From Crocodylus rhombifer (lineage: Eukaryota; Chordata; Crocodylia; Crocodylidae): DNA of 64,000 nt. Location of the stretch: positions 244,115-308,114 of the forward strand of contig JAVSML010024618.1 in the NCBI GenBank assembly GCA_038503035.1, in the 5' to 3' direction. Position 1 is the stretch's first letter, and every line of letters starts with the position of its first letter. The notes below the pieces were generated by a model. It searched no databases. It saw only the letters and a list, made by a program, of their open reading frames with translations, and was not told the DNA's origin. Both the position numbers and the translations under genes were made by a program. This document shows positions 55,653-64,000 of this stretch, one piece after another.

Positions 55653-57180
55653 GTGGGCAAGGCAAGAGCCTCCAAGGGGACATTTGCCTGCCTGTACACA
55701 AATGCCAGGTGCTTGGGGAATAAGCAAGAGGAGCTCATCCTCCTGCTTAATGCAAATAATTATGATGTTGTAGGGATAACAGAGACCTGGTGGGACTCCA
55801 CCCATGACTGGACCACAGGTATAGATAGCTATACGCTGTACAGGAGGGATCAACCAGATAAAAGGAGCTGGGGTGTTGCTCTCTATGTTAAGGAAAGCTA
55901 TGCATATATTCAAGCTGATATTGGTGACCAGGATGGATGACTGGAGACCCTCTGAGTTAAAATCTGTGGGGAACACGGCACAGGGGACACAACAGTGGGA
56001 GTCTACTACAGGCGCCCCACCCAAAGTCTAGAGTTTGATCAGCAGTTCACCTGGGAACTGGCTGAGGCCACATGCTCCAGGACCATGGTTGTCATGGGTG
56101 ACTTCAATTACCTGGACATCTCATGGGAGGATCACTCACCAAAAGCCGAGCGGTCGCAAAGCTTCCTCTCATGCATGGATGACCTCTACCTGACTCAAGA
56201 AGTCTACGGGCCAACAAGAGGCAAAGCACTGCTCAACCTGGTACTGGCTACTGGGGATGACCTAATCAGCAACCTAGTGATTGATGGGAAGCTGGGTGAA
56301 AGTGACTATGAGCTGATCACCTTCACCATCTGCCGTAAAGCTGGCAAGTCAGTCAGCAACACGGAAGTCCTTGACTTCAGGAAAGTCGACTTTGACAAGC
56401 TCAGGAGGCTGGTCAGTGAGGCCCCAAGGGACCACGACCTCAGGGAGAGGGGAGTTCAAGAAGAGTGGTTGCTCCTCAAGGGAGTGATCCTCAATGCTAA
56501 TTCTATTCCATCTCAGAGGAAAAGCAGCAAGAGGGCACAGCAGCCCCCCTCACTCTCCAGGGACCTAGCAGACCTCTTGAGGCTAAAAAGAAAGGCCTAC
56601 AAATGATGGAGGATAGGATTTACTTCCGAGGAGGAATATTCTGCACTGGTCCGGACCTGCAGGGAGCAAACCACAAAAGCCAAGGCTGCAACTGAACTCC
56701 AACGAACTTTGAGCATCAAGGACAATAAAAAGTCCTTTTTAAGATATGTGGGGAGCCAGAGAAAAAGCAAGGGCAACATTGGACCCCTGCTGAACCAGAT
56801 GGGGCAACTAAGAACTGACACCCAGGAAAAAGCCAACCTATTAAATGGGTACTTTGCATCAGTCTTTTATCCGTCCCATGGGACGTCCATGCCCGCTACA
56901 GGACAGAGAGATCTGGGTGAGGGAGATCCCCTGCCCTCCATTAATGCTGACCTCGTGAAGGAACACCTTGAGAAGCTGGATACCTTCAAGTCAGCCGGCC
57001 CTGACAGTCTACACCCCAGAGCACTCAAGGAGCTGGTGAGCTTCATATCCCAGCCCTGGCATGGATCTTTGAAAACTCCTGGAGCTCTGGTGTAGTGCCC
57101 AAAGACTGGAAGAAGGCCAATGTGGTGCCTATCTTCAAGAAAGGGAGGAAAGCGGATCGGGCTAACTATAGGCCTGACTT
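55653..57180 (+). pseudogene. CR1 ORF2 fragment: endonuclease, linker, RT start
   Basis: The first frame (55653-55940) has LYTNARCLGNKQEELILLL, VVGITETWWDSTHDW and GVALYVKESY, then a stop. The second (55995-56606) continues VYYRRPT, VVMGDFNYLDISWED and LGESDYELITF, where the catalytic His of SDH is Tyr. A third (56709-57095) covers KKSFLRYVGSQRKSKGNIGP, ANLLNGYFASVF and FKSAGPDSLHPRALKEL. A last shifted segment gives VPKDWKKANVVPIFKK-like sequence and ends at 57180. No RT catalytic box is present. Confidence 0.83.
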
Positions 57181-57189
57181 CTGAACTCT

Positions 57190-58195
57190 AAAACTAAGTA
57201 CAGACAGCCTAAAACCCTGAGAATGAATCAATTTAATCTTTGCATGTTAGTCTAAACTGCATAGATTGAACCAATAAGGAAGTAAACAGACATTCACTCT
57301 GAGCCCAGAAATGAAATCATATGCCTTCTGTGCCTCAGGCCAGAAGCTGGGGGCGCTAGAGCATGCCTCCCAGCCTGGTGGCCACTGCCAAAGCAAAGGA
57401 AGGGAAGCTGGGAAGGAAGCCTCCACGGCTTCCTCCCACTCTCTGCTCAAGCAGAGAGGGGTGTGTGGCCAGGCCCTGGCCTGGCTTGGCTCACTATGAT
57501 TGGGGAGGAAGGGGGTTGAATCCCCACCCTGGCCTGGCTTGCCAGGCTGGGCTGGAAGCTGGCCAGCCCCCTCCCCTCACTCTCGACCTGGAAGGGGAAA
57601 GGAAGGAAAAGCCTCTGAGGGCTTTTCCCCCATCCTCCACCCCAGCCAGGCAGACCCCACGTGGGGTCAGTGCAGCCCAGGGTTGAGGTTTAAACCCCCT
57701 CCCCCTTCCCATGCTCTGCCCCAGCCTGGGGCCTAGCCACATTTCCCACTCTCCACTTGGTGGAGTGTGGGGGGGAAAAGCCTGGGAGGGGTTACCTCCC
57801 CCGGCCAGGGGTCTAGGGAAAAGCTGGGGTCTGGTGCCGTGTTACCCTCCGCCCCCTGCTCAGCAAGCCGGAGCAATGATATTGCTCCAGCTAGGGAGCA
57901 GAGGGGTGAGGCCAACCCTACTCTGCTGGAGCAGACAGCACAACCCAAGACTGCAAAGCACGCTGGGAGACTGGGGGACTGTGAATTAACTTGAACCAGG
58001 ACAGAGTCTGGGACAGAAATTCTATAAACCAGTTTACCCTAAATCAATTAAGTCTAATACTACACCCAGCTAGGCTTATTTTAAACCTGTTTCGGCCATT
58101 TTGAAACTGGTTTAGGTTCATTGAACAAGTGTTCTGTTACAGGTTTAAACCAGCTTCTGATCACTAAATGAGTTTATGTGTAACTCTGTCTCCTG
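57190..58195. mobile_element. GACAGA-TIR element, copy 2 (inverted)
   Basis: The reverse complement of 57990-58195 matches copy 1 at 48325-48520 (TGATCAGAAGCTGGTTTAAA, CCTGTAACAGAACA, CTTAATTGATTT), and 57205-57265 matches the other end (ATGCAAAGATTAAATTGATT in reverse). The termini share GACAGA. The GC-rich middle has compositional frames on both strands, none with a domain. Confidence 0.65.
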
Positions 58196-58229
58196 TCATA
58201 AGCACCTTGTCTCATGTCTTTCAACTTGA

Positions 58230-58520
58230 ACAGGAGGTGCAAATTTAGCCTGGTGATTAAGAGTGTGGTGACAGCAAATGTCACAGTCTAGCTCTGAAGG
58301 AACAAGTTCAAGCCTGTTCTAGGCTCAGGTCAAAGGCTGCCTCCAGCCTAATAGGCACCTAGTCATTTAGGCTGAGAACCCAAAAGGTGGCTGGATTTGA
58401 TGCTGGCTAAGAAACCAGTGTGCTAAGCTACCCAATGGACTGATATGCTCAAATGGACCTTCCTAGTGAATAAGGCATTCTCCTAGGAAGTGAAAGATAT
58501 GCTTGAATGCCCTCAATATG
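58230..58520. mobile_element. tRNA-derived SINE pieces
   Basis: 58459-58517 matches 27020: CCTAGTGAATAAGGCATTCT (A box) with GCTTGAATGCC (B box) at tRNA spacing. 58245-58316 also has TAGCCTGGTGATTAAGAG and GTTCAAGCCTG but with wide spacing, and on the minus strand TAGCTTAGCACACTGG with ATCAAATCC looks tRNA-like too. Probably two or three overlapping old SINE heads. Confidence 0.45.
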
Positions 58521-59219
58521 AGGAAGAGTCAGTGTTGCTCCACTTAGGGTCCTGATAGGAGTTCAATTTCAGCACTGCAAATTTCCAGCACTGGAAAATT
58601 GGCAAGAGGGGGAATGTATAGGTCTCCTGTCTAGAGAGCAACAAAAATGCTTCAAGGGCAGGGTAATTCCAGTCATAGGAGAATCCTGCTCCCTCCCCCC
58701 GCCACACATACTCTGTGCACAGCTCCAGGTTGATGCAGAAGCGTATGCAGGGGGTGGGGGGAGGCAGATGTGCATAAAGCTGGAACCATCCCAGAGCTCT
58801 GGAATGGTTTGAACTTTGAGAGAATTCCCCCATCTCCACCAGGTCCCGCAATCAGCTGATTGGCAGGACAGAAGCATTGTGCCATAGCTTTCCCTACACC
58901 TGGGAGAGATTGAGATGCAGGGGAATGCTCCCTCTCCTCCCTCCTCATTTGTGCAGACCCATGGTTACCCAGGTTTCTTTAGTTGGTGGGGGGTGGGGAG
59001 GCGAAGGACAAAATGGGACAGGCACCACTGCTTAAGCAGTCTGGGAACTCTCCCAGAGTGTTAAAGGTTGGAAGTGCTCTCATTTTTTCATTTCTCCTGG
59101 CACAAATGTAATACCCATCCATAGCCTTAGTTTCCAAATCCCAATAGGGATTAGGTACAGCATGGTGCCTGGTTTTCTTTTATATAAGGACAGATCACTG
59201 TAGGCTCTTAGGAAACTTT
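58521..59219. other. Non-coding stretch, nothing recognised
   Basis: Frames on the minus strand (58513-58948) have no recognisable features. Confidence 0.45.
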
Positions 59220-59400
59220 CCTGCATGCTCCTTGGCAAATCCCGAAGTGGACCAGAAGTGCATGCAGGGTCCCCCACCGCAATCCTGTGGGACACTTAAT
59301 CTGCTCCAGCATTGCAGCATTCATGAGCCATGACTGGTACCTTGAGATATGTAGAAAAAAACATTTAAAGCTGCATCTATGACCAAATCACTGAATGGCA
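59220..59400. mobile_element. Fragment of long-TIR foldback family
   Basis: GACTGGTACCTTGAGATATG then TAGAAAAAAACATTTAAAGC and a CCAAATCACTGAAT stretch match 42835-42920 and the reverse of 61725-61830. Both ends are missing. Confidence 0.6.
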
Positions 59401-60370
59401 GTGAGTTTGAACAAGAAAGTGATTGAGTAACAGGTGTAACTGGCTGCAGTTACAAGTTAATGAGCAGCAATTAACACCTCTGAGCTGCAGACTGACAGGA
59501 GGAAGGTATCAATGCCTGCGCCTGGAGCACCACTGTATGTGCAACAAAGTCTCTGGGTTGAGTTAATCAATGCCAGAGACCAGTTTCTGAGGCTGAATCC
59601 CACCCAATCAACCACTCCCCAAGCCCCTATTCATGCCCATGGTGAATTAATAAAAAATCCAGAGCGGACCATAGAAACTGCACGTACTGGTGAGCAAGAG
59701 CCCCAGTGACTGAGAGCTGTCACCCATGAGCATCCCACAAAGGTCAGCAACCCCTAGATTGGGTAAGCCCAAGAACTAGGGGATCACTGAAATCTGGCAG
59801 GCAGGGATAAAACGCAGTGAAACATGACCCCCAGTGGCACCCCTCCTTACCTTCAACCTGATCAGCACCTGACCTGTCTGACCAGAAGGACCAGCTGGTG
59901 ACCCCCTTCCGGAGACAACACTGCCTTGGAGGAAACCTCAACTGGCTATCCAATGCTCTGGATAGGCATACCCGACACTGGTGCTCAGTTGGGGGGTGGC
60001 GGGGGTGTTGAAAGAGACCAGCACCCCACATAACACTTGCATGTGTGACTTTATTAAATTTTGCACTGCGTCTAACAAACTGCAATTTATGATGATCGTG
60101 AGAGATTGGTCATTTGCAGCCAACACATCTATGGAATACACAGTTTTCCTGCAATTGCTAAGCAGGTTGCCCATTCAAAAATAGGTCTGTACACTAACTC
60201 ACAGACAACCAAATCCTTTTTGGGTTCTTTCTGATCTAGATTTGAATTATCTACCTAGAGGAGAAATGCTCCATATATCATACATTATTTATTCCATGCA
60301 TGAGTCAACCATTTCCTTGGTGTAGAGAATTAAAAATTGGCAAGGAAAAATATTAGTTTCTGAAAAGACT
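59401..60370. other. Unassigned GC-balanced stretch
   Basis: Short frames at 59512-59709 (plus) and 60085-59744 (minus) have ordinary composition but no family I recognise. They may derive from an old retroelement; no LTR, RT or protease motif is visible. Confidence 0.35.
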
Positions 60371-60378
60371 AGTTAGAT

Positions 60379-60446
60379 CAAGGTGGGGAAAATATGGTCC
60401 AAAACTCATTAAGTAGACCACCAGCTGAAACAATTACCCACCCCTG
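60379..60446. mobile_element. 68-bp hAT MITE with TSD
   Basis: The left end is CAAGGTGGGGAAAATATGG and the right end is TTACCCACCCCTG (reverse CAGGGGTGGGTAA). The flanks AGTTAGAT (60371-60378) and AGTTAGCT (60447-60454) match at 7 of 8. It is one of the shortest complete hAT copies I could delimit, consisting of little more than its ends. Confidence 0.78.
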
Positions 60447-60454
60447 AGTTAGCT

Positions 60455-61593
60455 ATGTGCAAGAAGACTATTTCAAGCCTCTAAAATTCATGCTTGGTTT
60501 TATCAAGATAACTAAATGAACAAAAAACAATGTAATGCAAATCATTAATGGTCTTATTGTATGCCCCAAACTTCAATTGTTTTTATTTTTAAGGAATGAA
60601 CTAAAACTTTATCCTTAGTAAATAAGAAATGTCCAGGTAGCATGCCCAATGTAACTTTAAGCCAATATTATTAATGTTACATTGCATAAACTCTTGTGGC
60701 TAATTCTGAGATGTCACTGCTTAATTCATTGTCATATATCTCACAATGGATACTTTTCCTTTTTATTCAATGTATCTAATCATGTCATTTTCACAATTAA
60801 TTGAGCTGATGCAACAAAATCATCACAAAAAATATAGAAGGCATCAAAATACTGTATTTTCTTGCAATATAACCTGCACTTTCCCTCACAAGAAGTGAAA
60901 ATTTGTGCACGTTATATGTAACAAAAACAGATCCCATTGGTCTATAAACTTGGCAGTGGAGGAGTGGTGGAAGCATTAATTGCTATGGATCTGGGACTGT
61001 TAAATGAATTAAATGAGTGCCTGTTTGAACACCTTTAAAATGTATTTTTCAACATCTTTCAGTTAAACTGTATATTTTGAAAAGTTGATGTACTTGTTTT
61101 AATTATATCAAATACAGTGGCAGGTGAAGTGCATGGATTTTTAGAGAGTGAATGGTCTGGAAGATGCCCAGATTTCATGCACTTCCATATTTTTTTGGCA
61201 TAAGCTCCAAAGAGTTGCTTAATAATTCATATTGAACAATCTTATCATCTTAGTGGTATAGCTGTGTGTAGTGAATCAAAAGTACAAAAGCCAAAACCTA
61301 CTGTTGTTAGAATGGCTTAATTTCTGTTCAAATGCTGATACACCGGCATGGAAACTATTATACCGTTTCCCTGACAATGATGCAGACCACTGTGTAATTT
61401 TTCCAAATAAATAAGGTAAACAGTGACCACAAACACGCACTAAAGAGTCATACATTTCTAAACACATTTTAACTATGCTAATTTTCTGTGGTTTTGCTTG
61501 TTATCTATAGCATTGCAGTTCTGAGACACAGACTAGCAAATATTGCATGATTTTAAAGTAAAATCCAATTAAATGTGGCACCCAAGCCAAAGT
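60455..61593. other. AT-rich non-coding stretch
   Basis: ATACTGTATTTTCTTGCAAT at 60849 with ATAACCTGCACTTTCC looks like an end of a further DNA transposon, but no partner end was found. Nothing else is supported. Confidence 0.45.
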
Positions 61594-61601
61594 ACAATTA
61601 T

Positions 61602-62707
61602 TAGGAGCATGTGAAATGGGCCATATTCAATTCAGATTCAGTTTGGCCTGAATCCGGGACAGTGATTCAATTAGTTGATATGGATCACTGTCCCCAATTC
61701 AATTCAAAATCTGAAGATTTGATGCTAATTCAGAGAATCAGCGATTTGGTCATAGATGCAGCTTTAAATGTTTTTTCTACATACCTCAAGGTACCAATCA
61801 TGGCTCGTGAATGCTGTGATGCTGGAGCAGATACAGTGTCCCACAGGAGTGCAGGGTGAGGGGAACCCCGCATGCTTGGCGGTGAACCCAGAAGTGGATC
61901 AGAAGCACTTCGGGTCCACTTCCAGGTCTGCCAAGGAGCACGCAGGGAGGCCCCCGGCCCCCCCGGCTCAGCAATTAACCATGGGGGTACCTCAGGTGCC
62001 CCCCCAGACCCAGGAGGCACCAAGCCAGGGGGGGCCTGGGGGGCAGCCCCCTATGCACTTCCTGGTGGACCTGGAAGCGGACTGGAAGTGCTTCTAGTTC
62101 ACTTCTGGGTCTGCTGCTGAGCATGCTGTGGACCTCCCTCCCCCCACGTTCCTGTGGGACACTCCATCTGCCCCAGCATCACAGCATTCACGAGCTGCCT
62201 GGTACCTTGGGGTACGTAGAAAGAACATTTAAAGGTGTACCTGTATCCGAATCACCAAATCTTTCTGAATTTTTCTGAATTGATTTGGAGGGTTCCGATT
62301 CAATTCAGAGAGATTAAAGGGTCTCCTGATTCATAGTTTCATCGTGCTTAGGGTCAGAAGGGACCTAAACAGATCATCAGGTCTGACCCCCTGTCCTGGG
62401 CAGGAACGAGCGCCGGGGTCATAATATCCCAGCCAAATATCTGTCCAGCCTCCTGTTGAAGATCCTCAAGGTAGGAGAAAGTACCACCTTGCTTGGGAGT
62501 CCATTCCAGAGCCTGGCAGCCCTAACTGTAAAGTAATGTCTCCTGATGTCCAGCCTGAACCTTCTCTCTAACAATTGGTGGCCGTTATTCCTAGTAACCC
62601 TTGGTGGTGCCTGGGGGAACAGATTCAATTTGGATTCGGAGATCTGATCACTGAATCAGGCCAAATCTCCGCCAAATCTAATCAGACTGAAGCTTCACAC
62701 AGCCCTA
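61602..62707. mobile_element. Long-TIR hAT-like foldback with TSD
   Basis: The termini TAGGAGCATGTGAAATGG and, in reverse, TAGGGCTGTGTGAAGC start alike, and the flanks ACAATTAT (61594-61601) and ACAATTAC (62708-62715) match at 7 of 8. The arms are long: 61755-61840 (CAGCTTTAAATGTTTTTTCT, ACCTCAAGGTACC, GAATGCTGTGATGCTGG) is the reverse of 62160-62255. Next to each end lie dense GAATC/GATTC motifs. The centre is GC-rich and non-coding. A CR1 is nested in the right arm. Confidence 0.8.
62334..62621 (-). mobile_element. CR1 LINE fragment nested in foldback element
   Basis: The plus strand starts TAGTTTCATCGTGCTTAGGG then GGTCTGACCCCCTGTC (reversed CR1 3' end). The minus frame gives PPRVTRNNGHQLLERRFRLD and IRRHYFTVRAARLWNGLP. 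It lies between two copies of GATTCA (62328-62333, 62622-62627). Excision leaves CCTGATTCAATTTGG, which matches the uninterrupted family copy at 41645. Confidence 0.9.
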
Positions 62708-62715
62708 ACAATTAC

Positions 62716-63947
62716 TGCTCTTGTAAAACATTTGAGACATTTTTATTATGTATCCTGTAGTATTAATAAACTGACAGAAATAAGGGAAAGGAGTCTCTAC
62801 AGGTCCTTTAATCAGGAATTTATTAACAGAATGCACTGTATGTCCAAAAAGAGAGCATCCAAAAAGAGACATGTTCTGTAATTGTAATATTTAATGGAAG
62901 TGGAACCCAGTGTTTCATATCCAAAAGGCAAGTCCCTATACCATAAAATAATTTAACCCAGAATATATTTTCTGTGATCTGATCAGAACTCTAAAGCTAA
63001 CCATGATTGGACCAGGTCACTATTTAGTGGGGAACCCTTGGAGAAAGACTTCAATAGTGCAGAAGGTGCTGATGCTAACTCAGTTTGTGTCACTTCTGTT
63101 CTACATCAGCACTGAACTGATGCCTCAGTCTTATGTTTGAGGCACTACACTACTGGGGATTTTTTTTTTTTACTGTATTTCAGGCCATTAATGTTTCCAT
63201 AGTCATTTTTTTAAGAACTGGGTTTTGAATCCAGCATGCTTGCTTAATTCTAATTTGGCTAATAATCTGTTTATGTAAATTACGTCTCTCAGATTCAAGT
63301 GGGTACACTATTTTTCACTCCTTGCTACAAAATGTCATTTATTATTATCCATTTTTAGGATGTTACCACATACAGGCACAGCTGGATTTTATTGGGTAAT
63401 GTTCTTTTAAATATAAAGTGTATATTTAGCTAATCTATAAATTGCCTTTATACATGTGAGTTGTCTTCTATATATCATAACTATTTGTCTGTTTGATGCC
63501 ATTGAGAGCTCACATTCTTTTATAAAGGCTCATTTTTGCTTTGGAAATTTCATGAATGCATAGGAATATGAATGCCTAAGATGTGAATAAGAAATGAAAT
63601 TATGTACAATAAGCTACAATGTGAAATGAGCAGTCCTATCAAACTAGCTGTTCCTGCATAATGGTGATTATAATTTATGAATCAGAAGACAGGATAAAAG
63701 ACTTGTTCTCCTAGGAGACATTCCATAAATATTTTAAAGCACAGGGAAAAATGTGCTTATAATGCAGGGGGGAATCTATGTCATATATGCAAAACTTTTA
63801 GAGAGAATTAGTTTTAGCATATTTACACAGGAGCTTCTAGAAACCTTGATGAGCCATATGTTAAGAAAATACTGTATTTGTCACATACAGCATGTTCCCA
63901 AATGCAATAGGTATGTTGTTTTTAAAGGAGCCGGAAGATAAATACAT

Positions 63948-63950
<3 letters not shown>
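62716..63950. other. AT-rich non-coding stretch
   Basis: No supported feature. Confidence 0.5.

Positions 63951-63952
<2 letters not shown>

Positions 63953-64000
<48 letters not shown>
63953..64000 (+). repeat. (TG)n microsatellite at window end
   Basis: An uninterrupted TG run that continues past the window edge. Confidence 0.98.

Larger units (their letters stand above)
54090..57180 (+). mobile_element. CR1 LINE with 5' UTR, ORF1 and part of ORF2
   Basis: The order is GC-rich 5' UTR (about 54090-54470), ORF1 (54470-55545), a 100-base spacer, then ORF2 endonuclease, linker and the first RT blocks to 57180. It stops at the NYRP block, where a different repeat follows, so the 3' half and UTR are missing. 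CR1 copies are normally 5'-truncated; a 5'-complete, 3'-truncated copy implies a later deletion. Frameshifts in both ORFs make it inactive. Confidence 0.82.

Noticed and set aside
58245..58316. Functional tRNA gene
   Set aside because: A and B boxes are too far apart and no acceptor stem pairs; a SINE remnant fits better.
59512..60085. Retroviral gag-like frames
   Set aside because: No zinc knuckle, protease or RT motif and no delimiting LTRs; left unassigned.
1..64000. CRISPR array, operons, bacterial promoters or riboswitches
   Set aside because: Tandem repeats here are minisatellites without regular spacers, and the repeat content is plainly that of a vertebrate nuclear genome.

Overview
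This window is intergenic or intronic DNA from a vertebrate nuclear genome. Many fragments of CR1 LINEs of the sauropsid type, hAT-like non-autonomous transposons with 8-bp target-site duplications (TSDs), a Penelope-like fragment with a GIY-YIG domain, solo retroviral LTRs and tRNA-derived SINE pieces together suggest a crocodilian, with turtle as the alternative. I find no host protein exon, rRNA, tRNA gene or CRISPR array. Nearly all long open frames are transposon remnants or chance frames in GC-rich spacers. Two assembly gaps are present, 16862-17261 (400 N) and 46741-46840 (100 N). Names of repeat families are inferred from structure, because no library search was possible.

Layout. 0-10 kb: a 0.6-kb foldback transposon at the left edge, an old CR1 3' end on the minus strand (1870-3140) carrying a cluster of CCATGG-centred X-box-like motifs, two related fold-back elements (3238 and 7545), a hAT-like MITE (6867) and a terminal-inverted-repeat (TIR) element with a minisatellite core (8718-9659). 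10-20 kb: two solo LTRs (11589-12544; 15922-16697, the latter with a perfect 5-bp TSD), a CR1 tail cut by the first gap, then about 2 kb of plain AT-rich DNA. 20-32 kb: a Penelope-like 3' end, a GC-rich element with splice-donor-like modules, a CR1 whose reverse transcriptase was deleted while the endonuclease frame stayed open (22281-23715), an LTR-like block, and a long minus-strand CR1 (28143-31480) carrying a 317-bp hAT insertion with a perfect 8-bp TSD.

32-47 kb: an LTR-like promoter/poly(A) block, CR1 fragments on both strands (36239-37595 plus, 38611-39865 minus, a convergent inverted pair), a third LTR candidate (40116-40944), two direct copies of a GTGCACC-type element and pieces of a long-TIR foldback family, and a GC-rich element broken by the second gap. 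47-64 kb: two copies of a GACAGA-TIR element in opposite orientation (48322, 57190), a CR1 3' end (49985), a CR1 with a preserved 5' region (54100-57180: ORF1 with a degenerate SGNH/esterase domain, ORF2 endonuclease, start of RT), a 68-bp hAT MITE with a near-perfect TSD, and a long-TIR foldback (61602-62707) with a CR1 nested inside it. The window ends in a (TG)n microsatellite.

Every CR1 and Penelope copy carries stops, frameshifts or lost catalytic residues, so none looks autonomous. The nested insertions give a relative chronology: the CR1 at 28-31 kb predates a hAT burst, while the 61.6-kb hAT-like foldback predates a later CR1 insertion. I did not find a convincing new biological system. 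The best leads are an endonuclease-only CR1 derivative, the X-box-like cluster, two hairpins resembling small-RNA precursors, and a two-orientation module family carrying GGTAAGT/GGTGAGT motifs.
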